DNA of 6,228 nt from positions 1-6,228 of the forward strand of contig JAHEFL010000116.1 in the NCBI GenBank assembly GCA_024640205.1. The letters run 5' to 3'. The translations under genes were made by a program, and so were the position numbers. The notes under the pieces are model-generated. The model was not told the origin of the DNA. It saw only the letters and a list, made by a program, of their open reading frames with translations, and made no database searches. Below, piece after piece: positions 1-5,648 of the stretch. The stretch comes from Flavobacteriales bacterium. GTDB lineage: Bacteria > Bacteroidota > Bacteroidia > Flavobacteriales_F > PHOS-HE28. Position 1 is the stretch's first letter; each line of letters opens with the position of its first letter.

Positions 1-26
1 TATAGGATCCGCAGGGGACCATTGCA

Positions 27-42
27 CCTGACCATCGTCAGG
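27..42. promoter_or_regulatory. Perfect 6-bp inverted repeat upstream of the multicopper oxidase gene
   Basis: CCTGAC-CATC-GTCAGG is a perfect 6-bp dyad with a 4-base centre, ending 48 bp before the multicopper oxidase start codon. No T-run follows it, so it does not look like a finished intrinsic terminator. It could be a small operator or an mRNA hairpin, or chance. The rest of positions 1-90 holds no recognisable gene and no convincing TAnnTTTG promoter; the closest is the one-base-short TAGCTTG at about 64-70. Confidence 0.25.
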
Positions 43-90
43 CACCGACAGGAACGCAGGGGATAGCTTGCCTCATCCATTGGAACAGCT

Positions 91-1755
91 ATGATCCACC
101 GAAACCTTCCTATCGCCGCATTTTTGGTGTCCCAGTCCATCCTGGCCCAGTTCAATAACCCTCTGGCCATCCCACCAGCCCTTGACGTGGACACCTTTCA
201 ACTCGTCGTGGGCCAGCACCAACACCAGTTCTATCCGGGAGTGAATACCACCACGTTCGGTGTGAACGGCCCATATCTCGGACCTACCCTCATCATGCAT
301 CAGGGGGATACGGCGCGATTCCGCGTCACAAACGAGCTGACACAGGTGACGAACATGCATTGGCACGGCATGCATGTTCCGGGTGTTGTGGATGGCGGCC
401 CGCCTCGTGAGATCCTACCCGGCGATCATTGGGATCTGAAATACGAAGTAGCCAACCCGGCAGGTACGTATTGGTACCACCCCCATCCGCACATGATCAC
501 CGGTGCGCAGGCCACCAAGGGTATCGCCGGATTGATCATTGTGAACGACGAGGAGGAAGCCGACCTGGAGCTGCCCAGGACGTACGGCGTTGACGATATT
601 CCCATTGTGATCCAGGACCGGTACTTTCTTCCGAACGGCAATTTCGCCGTTGCTCCCTACGGTGACTCGGTTCTTGTGAATGGCACTCCACATGCCTACC
701 TGGAATGTCCAGCACAAGTTGTCCGCCTTCGGATGTTGAACGGATCAAATGCACGCATCTATCCTGTTGGTTTTGAGGATGGGCAGGAATTCCAGGTGAT
801 CGCCAACGATGGCGGTTTGCTGAATGCTCCTGTAGACCGGGATCGGATCTGGCTTAGCAACGGAGAACGCGTGGAAATATTGGTGGACCTGAGCGGGCTG
901 GAAGGCGATAGTCTGCTCCTGATGAGCTACGGGAGCGAACTGCCTCAAACTGTTCCAGGGAGCAATAACATCCTCTGGGAAAGCAGTTCCTTGAACGGGG
1001 TCGATTTCCCCTTGTTGCGTATCCGGGTCACCGCACCCACTGCTTCGCCGATAACGAGCATTCCTGCTACGCTGGGAAGTTCCGTTCCCATTCCGGAAAA
1101 CCAGGCCGGTGGGACACGCATCAAAACCCTTACAGGGAGCGGAATGGTGGGCATGGGCATGTTCATGATCAATGGGCAGATGTTCGATCTGGACGTGGTG
1201 AACGACACCGTGCTATTGGGCAGCACGGAGATCTGGGTATTCCAGAACAACTCCAATATGGCGCACCCCATGCACGTGCATGGCGTTTCGTTCTTCGTAC
1301 TTGATCGGGACGGGATCCCTCCGGCGCCGGAAGAAGCGGGTGCCAAGGACGTTGTTCTGGTTGATGCCGGCGAAACGGTCCGGGTGATCATGGAGTTCAA
1401 TCACCTGACGGATGACTGGCCCTATATGTACCATTGCCACAACCTGATGCATGAGGACAACATGATGATGCTGCAGTACATCGTGATCGACCAGAACGTG
1501 GGGATCACGGAACCAACGATAGCAACCGATCTTCAGGTCTATCCGAACCCGGGTAACTCCTTCATCAATTTCCGAAGCTCCTTCCCCGTTGACAACATCC
1601 AGATCATGGATCAGACCGGTCGAGTCGTCCATCAAAGCAGGGGATCGGACCAGTACATTGGAACGCTTGATGTCTCCTCGCTGGGGTCCGGCACCTATAT
1701 TCTACAGATCCGATCCGGAAGCGCATTGGTCAGAAAGATCTTCGTGCACCAATGA
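91..1755 (+). CDS. Secreted multicopper oxidase (laccase/CotA/CueO-like) with T9SS type A sorting domain
   Basis: This 554-residue protein should oxidise phenolic or metal substrates at a type 1 copper and reduce O2 to water at a trinuclear copper cluster, outside the cell. A signal peptide (about residues 1-19, hydrophobic core then SILA-Q) is followed by cupredoxin domains. All four copper motifs are intact: HWHG (H90, H92), HPH in the YWYHPHPH stretch (H130, H132), HPMHVHG (H392, H395, H397) and HCHNLMHEDNMM (H448, C449, H450, H454, with M459 as likely axial ligand). A Met-rich stretch lies at 351-364. Residues about 480-554 start with LQVYPNPG and end in a GTYILQI/KIFVHQ strand pattern. 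This is a type A Por secretion tail, so the protein probably crosses the outer membrane by T9SS and is released or surface-anchored. The ATG at 91 is the only start placing the signal peptide correctly; its ribosome site is weak. It converges with tnaA. The substrate cannot be told; copper oxidation/resistance or a laccase role are both possible. Confidence 0.95.
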   Translation: MIHRNLPIAAFLVSQSILAQFNNPLAIPPALDVDTFQLVVGQHQHQFYPGVNTTTFGVNGPYLGPTLIMHQGDTARFRVTNELTQVTNMHWHGMHVPGVVDGGPPREILPGDHWDLKYEVANPAGTYWYHPHPHMITGAQATKGIAGLIIVNDEEEADLELPRTYGVDDIPIVIQDRYFLPNGNFAVAPYGDSVLVNGTPHAYLECPAQVVRLRMLNGSNARIYPVGFEDGQEFQVIANDGGLLNAPVDRDRIWLSNGERVEILVDLSGLEGDSLLLMSYGSELPQTVPGSNNILWESSSLNGVDFPLLRIRVTAPTASPITSIPATLGSSVPIPENQAGGTRIKTLTGSGMVGMGMFMINGQMFDLDVVNDTVLLGSTEIWVFQNNSNMAHPMHVHGVSFFVLDRDGIPPAPEEAGAKDVVLVDAGETVRVIMEFNHLTDDWPYMYHCHNLMHEDNMMMLQYIVIDQNVGITEPTIATDLQVYPNPGNSFINFRSSFPVDNIQIMDQTGRVVHQSRGSDQYIGTLDVSSLGSGTYILQIRSGSALVRKIFVHQ

Positions 1756-1772
1756 GGTAAGGAGATCTGCTT

Positions 1773-3152
1773 TCAGCGTTCCAAGCGCTCGAAATGCGCG
1801 GTGAAATGGCGTAGGGATCGAGGCTCCTTTTCGATGCGCAGACCGCGCACCTTCTCACGTCGCTTCATGATCTCAGCGAAGGTCTCGATCACGTATTCGA
1901 TGTGACTTTGCGTGTATACCCTACGGGGAATAGCCAAGCGCACCAGTTCCATCGGCGCGGGTTTCAGCGATCCATCAGCATTGTACGTGCCGAACATCAC
2001 CGAGCCGATCTCCACGGTGCGGATGCCTGCCAATTCATACAGTTCACAAACCAGCGCTTGTCCTGGATACTGCTCAGGTGGAATATGCGGATAAAGCTTC
2101 TTGGCATCCACGTATACGGCATGACCACCGATCGGCAGCATCAACGGTACGCCCATTTCATGCAGCTTTTTCCCAAGGAACAAGGTGCTCTTGATGCGGT
2201 AATCCAAGTAATGCGGTTCGAAGATCTCCTGAAGGCCGATAGCCAAGGCTTCCATGTCACGACCTGAAAGACCGCCATAAGTCGCGAACCCTTCTGTGAT
2301 GATCAACAAGTTTATACAAGCCTCGGCAAGTGCCTCGTCCTTGAGCGCAAGAAAACCTCCCATGTTCACAAGCGCATCCTTCTTTGCGCTCATTACTGCA
2401 CCATCTGCCAGAGTGAACATGCGTTGAGCGATCTCGCGATAGCTCAGGCCTTCCATGTCCTCCTCGCGGTGCTTGATGAACCAACTGTTCTCTGCGATAC
2501 GGCAGCAGTCGAGAAGGAACAATACACCATGGCGTTTGCAGATCGCGGCAACGCCTTCCGCATTGGCCATGCTTACCGGTTGGCCGCCACCGCTGTTGTT
2601 GGTCACGGTCAGGATCACGGCACCGACATGGCCTTTGTGCTCCTTCAACAATTGGTCCAGAGCGGCCACATCCATGTTGCCCTTGAATGGATGCTGAAGC
2701 GCGGTATACAGGCCCTCTTTGATCGGGATATCGATCGCCGCGGCCCCACTGTACTCGATGTTCGCTCGGGTGGTATCGAAATGCGTGTTGCTGATGAAGA
2801 CTTTTTCTTTACCCCCCAAGTGACCATAGATGATGCGCTCCGCTGCACGGCCTTGGTGCGTAGGTAGTATGGATCGCATACCGGTAAGTTCACGCACCTC
2901 ATTTTCCATGCGCTCCCAGCTGCGCGAACCTGCGTAGGCTTCATCACCCTCCATGACCCCTGCCCATTGCCTCGCGCTCATGGCGCTGGTTCCACTATCT
3001 GTCATGAAGTCGATGATCACATTGTCAGAGCGAAGCAGGAAGGGATTGTAGTGCGCCTCCTTCAGGCACTCCGATCTCACGGTCTCAGTGCTCATGCTGA
3101 TCGGCTCCACACTCTTGATGCGAAAGGGTTCGATGACGGTCTTGTGTTGCAT
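1773..3152 (-). CDS. tnaA: Tryptophanase (tryptophan indole-lyase), PLP-dependent
   Basis: Cytoplasmic beta-eliminating lyase that splits L-tryptophan into indole, pyruvate and ammonia. From the ATG at 3152 it has 459 residues, close to the family's usual 456-471. The reading frame is open to 3233, but the N-terminus EPFRIKSVEPISM matches the family only from this ATG, and the longer start would overlap norB by 71 bp. PLP motifs are present: SAKKDALVNMGG with the K257-K258 pair (the second is the expected Schiff-base Lys), D215 and R218 in the LLDCCRIAEN stretch, and the substrate-carboxylate Arg R405. Residues separating tryptophanase from tyrosine phenol-lyase favour tryptophanase: D126 (Thr in phenol-lyase), I382 in AGIRTVEIGS (Arg in phenol-lyase) and H449 in LRHFTAHF (Phe in phenol-lyase). 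Several other stretches (GGLSGRDMEALAIGL, IPRRVYT) look more like phenol-lyase. It starts 10 bp after norB and is probably cotranscribed with it. Confidence 0.94.
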   Translation of the reverse strand: MQHKTVIEPFRIKSVEPISMSTETVRSECLKEAHYNPFLLRSDNVIIDFMTDSGTSAMSARQWAGVMEGDEAYAGSRSWERMENEVRELTGMRSILPTHQGRAAERIIYGHLGGKEKVFISNTHFDTTRANIEYSGAAAIDIPIKEGLYTALQHPFKGNMDVAALDQLLKEHKGHVGAVILTVTNNSGGGQPVSMANAEGVAAICKRHGVLFLLDCCRIAENSWFIKHREEDMEGLSYREIAQRMFTLADGAVMSAKKDALVNMGGFLALKDEALAEACINLLIITEGFATYGGLSGRDMEALAIGLQEIFEPHYLDYRIKSTLFLGKKLHEMGVPLMLPIGGHAVYVDAKKLYPHIPPEQYPGQALVCELYELAGIRTVEIGSVMFGTYNADGSLKPAPMELVRLAIPRRVYTQSHIEYVIETFAEIMKRREKVRGLRIEKEPRSLRHFTAHFERLER

Positions 3153-3162
3153 GGCGATACGG

Positions 3163-4524
3163 TCAATGCAGGACTTCAGCTTTAGCCATAGCCGGTTCCT
3201 CTCCGGACTGTGCACCTTCCTCCCTTTGGACAAAGGCGATCGCCTTCACCGCACGCCACACCAACACGCTCAGCCCGGCGAACAGACCAAGCCCACTTAC
3301 AGCGAAGCCAACTATGAACGGTCGTGCCTTTTCCATGATCGTTTGGAAGGGCAGGTCGGTCATCACCGTGAAATAGCCCTTCACCATTCCAGCGCCGATC
3401 AAGCAAAGCCAGAATGCGAGCAGGGAGACGTTGAAGATCCAAAAGACTGTGCGCATCGAACCGGAGCGATGCCCCCCGGCGATGAAGAACACTGATGCGA
3501 AGAGGATCGTGGTGTTGATGCCAATAGTGCTGCCCATCGCATGTGCTACCGTGATGTGCGTGCCATGCGTGAACAAGTTGATCGCGGGGATCGAGATCAT
3601 CAGCGCAAGGCCGAGATTGAGAAAGACCCATGCTTCACTGGCGAACATAAAGCGACCGAATACCGTGGAACTGCCACGCTTGCCCTCCTTCACCGTGGCC
3701 CGCCATTGTTGGATCATGCGAGCAAGGATGACCCATTCCGTCATGCTGATCGCATAGGCGAGGATGCGTATCCACAAGGCGGATGGGACCGGATAGATGT
3801 GATGCGCCCAACCGAACAGAAGGTTCGTGAAGCCGAGGCCGAACAAGAGGTACGCCGACCTTGATCGGGCGATGGCTGTGTTACCGGTGCTCCGCTCCAT
3901 CACGACCATGGCTGTGCCATACACCAACAAATTCCAAGATCCTGTAAGCGCGCCATAGGCCTTCCACTGCACGGTGAGTTCACGTACCATGTTGCCCGTG
4001 AAGTGCGGAAAGAGATAGAGGTTCGACTCCAAGTAAGTGATCAGGAAGAACACTACACCGGTGGCCCACATCCATAAGTAAGCTGGCCATGGACCCTTGT
4101 ACTTGTTGGCAGTGCGGAAGAAGTTGTAGAGCAAAAAGCCCCACGACAAGGCGATCGGAATGCCCAATACAGGAGGGAATTCCCAATACTCCCTTCCTCC
4201 GAATAGACCCAAAAAATAAGCCGCGATCACGGCGAAGCCCGTTCCAACGAACACCACCAAATGCAGCCACGCAAGTCGCGTGGAATGCAGTGGCGCACTT
4301 ACGATCTTGGGCAGGTAGTGGTATATACCGCCCACCGCGGTCAGGAAGATCCAGGCGATCACCAAGGACACGTGCAAAGGCCGCGACTTCACGAACGGAA
4401 CGACATCGATCACATTCGGGATCACATGCTGCCAGGATCCGATGACACCGAACAGTGCACCGCACCACAAGGCCAGCAGGCCGGCTATTATGAAGCCTTT
4501 GGCGGGTGTGAATTCACCTCGCAT
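3163..4524 (-). CDS. norB: Divergent NorB-like heme-copper oxidase superfamily subunit I (nitric oxide reductase / cbb3-type)
   Basis: Integral membrane catalytic subunit of 453 residues with about 12 transmembrane helices, the usual NorB size. Expected role: reduce NO to N2O (or O2) with electrons from the NorC-like partner. Visible ligands: H51 (SRPLHVSL, low-spin heme), H241/H242 (GWAHHIYP, FeB pair), and H320, H323 and H328 in THGTHITVAHAM, where H328 aligns with the high-spin heme ligand. E263 stands 22 residues after H241, as the matching Glu does in classical NorB. Oddities: no His lies between residues 175 and 240, so the third FeB ligand is missing. Aligned without gaps to classical NorB at the family's 51-residue spacing, that His becomes Y190 and the two following Glu become T194 and N198. 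The second His of the helix X H-x-H pair is M330. The start overlaps norC by 11 bp, implying translational coupling. Automated pipelines may label it cbb3-type oxidase subunit I. NO reduction is inferred from family and partner, not proven. Confidence 0.88.
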   Translation of the reverse strand: MRGEFTPAKGFIIAGLLALWCGALFGVIGSWQHVIPNVIDVVPFVKSRPLHVSLVIAWIFLTAVGGIYHYLPKIVSAPLHSTRLAWLHLVVFVGTGFAVIAAYFLGLFGGREYWEFPPVLGIPIALSWGFLLYNFFRTANKYKGPWPAYLWMWATGVVFFLITYLESNLYLFPHFTGNMVRELTVQWKAYGALTGSWNLLVYGTAMVVMERSTGNTAIARSRSAYLLFGLGFTNLLFGWAHHIYPVPSALWIRILAYAISMTEWVILARMIQQWRATVKEGKRGSSTVFGRFMFASEAWVFLNLGLALMISIPAINLFTHGTHITVAHAMGSTIGINTTILFASVFFIAGGHRSGSMRTVFWIFNVSLLAFWLCLIGAGMVKGYFTVMTDLPFQTIMEKARPFIVGFAVSGLGLFAGLSVLVWRAVKAIAFVQREEGAQSGEEPAMAKAEVLH

Positions 4525-4978
4525 CGCTGTGCATCTCTCGATATGTTCCCCATGGCGTCAGATCCAGGTTCCGAATGGGATAGATTCCGGTCGCCGCCAC
4601 GGCTTCGAGGAAAGCGACCAGATCATCGGCTTGATCTTTCGTAACACCCAACGCGGGCATGTTCGCAGAACCATGAAGGATGATACCCCTAGTGAAATCA
4701 GGTCCCTTGCCCGGGGCAATGGTCACATTCGTTAGATCAGGTCCCATATAGCCGCCCAAACCATAGAACTGATGGCAGGCCGTACAGTTGAACGAACGGT
4801 AGAGCGCCTCGCCCCGCCGAGCAGCACTGTTCAATTCCGCCGCAGGTACCGGCACTTCCGTGGAGACCGTATACGTGAGTCCGGATTGCAGAAGGAACAG
4901 CCCGATCAGCACGAAATAGACAATGCGGCGCTGACGTACACCGACCGCACTCGGCTCGTTCGACCCCTTCGATTCCAT
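4514..4978 (-). CDS. norC: NorC-like membrane-anchored monoheme cytochrome c
   Basis: Electron-donating subunit, 154 residues, expected to pair with the NorB-like protein encoded next. One N-terminal transmembrane helix (about residues 19-39) anchors a periplasmic class I cytochrome c domain. The heme site is CTACH (C65, C68, H69), followed by QFYGLGGYMGPDLTNV, a stretch very like NorC. M107 in SANMPALG is the likely axial Met. The C-terminal NLDLTPWGTYREM tail is outside the usual heme fold. The ATG at 4978 has a clear AGGAGA ribosome site (4983-4988) five bases away when measured from AGGAG, better than most genes here. The stop lies inside the first codons of norB (11-bp overlap). Only one heme motif is present, unlike multiheme oxidase subunits such as CcoP, which supports a NorC-type assignment. 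Confidence 0.92.
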   Translation of the reverse strand: MESKGSNEPSAVGVRQRRIVYFVLIGLFLLQSGLTYTVSTEVPVPAAELNSAARRGEALYRSFNCTACHQFYGLGGYMGPDLTNVTIAPGKGPDFTRGIILHGSANMPALGVTKDQADDLVAFLEAVAATGIYPIRNLDLTPWGTYREMHSDAR

Positions 4979-4982
4979 TTGC

Positions 4983-4988
4983 TCTCCT
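4983..4988 (-). promoter_or_regulatory. Shine-Dalgarno of norC
   Basis: On the minus strand this reads AGGAGA, followed by GCAA and the ATG of norC. It is the clearest ribosome binding site in the window and fixes the norC start at 4978. The other minus-strand genes have weak sites or depend on coupling. Confidence 0.7.
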
Positions 4989-5004
4989 ACCTAGAATGCA
5001 CCGA

Positions 5005-5012
5005 CAAACGTA
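5005..5012 (-). promoter_or_regulatory. Bacteroidota-type -7 promoter element (TAnnTTTG) of the norC-norB-tnaA operon
   Basis: Read on the minus strand the site is TACGTTTG, a full match to the TAnnTTTG element of Bacteroidota housekeeping promoters. Transcription would begin near 4998-5000, giving a leader of about 20 bases before norC. No TTTG is present at the expected -33 spacing (17-19 bases upstream), which suggests that the promoter depends on an activator. Confidence 0.5.
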
Positions 5013-5033
5013 CCGGACCTTTTTGTCCTCTTT

Positions 5034-5047
5034 ATGATAAACGTCAT
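5034..5047. promoter_or_regulatory. Crp/Fnr-like dyad upstream of norC
   Basis: ATGA-TAAACG-TCAT is an inverted repeat with the 4-N6-4 geometry of Crp/Fnr/NNR-family sites (consensus TTGA-N6-TCAA; here the first base of each half is A/T-swapped). Its centre, 5040.5, lies about 41.5 bp upstream of the start predicted from the TACGTTTG element. That is the position of class II activator sites. It would fit oxygen- or NO-responsive control of the reductase operon. The site is imperfect and the regulator is not in the window. Confidence 0.45.
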
Positions 5048-5112
5048 TCTGTACATGAACACACCCGGCATGCTCAAACCAATTCGGACACCATCTGGAC
5101 CACCATCACTTC

Positions 5113-5586
5113 CTACTCGAAGTAGTTCCCGTAAGTGCCGAGATAGTCCTTCATCTCCGCCAACTGTAATGGATCGCTCGCATCAAAACCGCTCAATCGC
5201 TGGTGGATCGGGATCAGGTAGTTGTGCAGTTGGTCGTGCGCTTCACCGGTCATGGTACAACGCTCGAAGATCAATGCGAATTCCTCTTCCAACGCGGCTT
5301 TCAAGGCCTTGGCATCTCCAGGTGAAGCGATTTGCTTATCGACCAGCGCAACCATTTTGGCTATGCCATTTGTGGTCCCGGTATTGGCGATCCAGCGCTT
5401 TCCATTGTCAAGGGTGACGGTGGTCGATGAGGCCCCTCCTTCCTCTGCATGTTCGTCCTCACCGCGCTCGTGGTCGGCTGTAGCAGGTGCAGTGGCCTCA
5501 GCGTGGCCATCATGCTCGCGCTGTTCATTGCACCCGATAGTGAACAGCAGGATGAACCCAATAGCCAGGAAGGAGGATATTCTCAT
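5113..5586 (-). CDS. Small His-rich lipoprotein of unknown function
   Basis: This 157-residue protein is not assigned to a named family. Residues 1-19 form a lipoprotein signal peptide with lipobox TIGC (C19), so the mature protein is likely a lipid-anchored periplasmic or outer-membrane protein. Residues 20-53 are an acidic, Ala/Glu/His-rich linker with H25, H28, H39 and H46. The rest (about 60-157) is predicted helical by its pattern and begins LDNGKRWIANTGTTNGI. Its most distinctive stretch is CTMTGEAHDQLHNYLIP (C110, M112, H117, H121) followed by H128. The spacing H-x3-H on a helix, with a nearby Cys and Met, could bind a metal or heme; this is inference only. The gene lies between nrdJ (62 bp upstream) and norC (134 bp downstream, with norC having its own promoter). 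Its placement beside a cytochrome operon hints at a redox or metal role. Confidence 0.75.
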   Translation of the reverse strand: MRISSFLAIGFILLFTIGCNEQREHDGHAEATAPATADHERGEDEHAEEGGASSTTVTLDNGKRWIANTGTTNGIAKMVALVDKQIASPGDAKALKAALEEEFALIFERCTMTGEAHDQLHNYLIPIHQRLSGFDASDPLQLAEMKDYLGTYGNYFE

Positions 5587-5648
5587 GAGTGTACGTTCCC
5601 GTGAACCTCAAAAGTCCCCATTGCGCGCAGATCCATACGTAATCTTCA
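5587..5648. other. Short intergenic gap between nrdJ and the lipoprotein gene
   Basis: This 62-bp gap has no clear terminator. On the minus strand GACTTTTG (5609-5616) is one base off the TAnnTTTG promoter element, at a plausible distance (about 22 bases) before the lipoprotein start, but it has no recognised upstream partner. A GTTC-CCGT-GAAC dyad sits at 5595-5606. Neither is strong enough for a promoter or operator call. Confidence 0.25.

Noticed and set aside
945..1400. Minus-strand open frame of 151 codons inside the multicopper oxidase gene
   Set aside because: It lies fully opposite a well-supported gene, has no recognisable domain, and is low-complexity shadow sequence.
3153..3233. 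Longer start for tryptophanase at 3233
   Set aside because: The extra 27 residues do not resemble the family N-terminus and would overlap norB by 71 bp; EPFRIKSVEP follows the ATG at 3152 as in known family members.
3980..4468. Minus-strand open frame of 162 codons in another frame of norB
   Set aside because: Its translation has no membrane or domain pattern, while the norB frame has 12 helices and heme ligands.
5047..5059. TTC-N7-GAA repeat next to the norC dyad
   Set aside because: Only three-base arms around a TGTACA palindrome; too short to separate from chance.
5595..5606. GTTC-CCGT-GAAC dyad before the lipoprotein gene
   Set aside because: Four-base arms, no T-run and no supporting promoter; not called as a terminator or operator.
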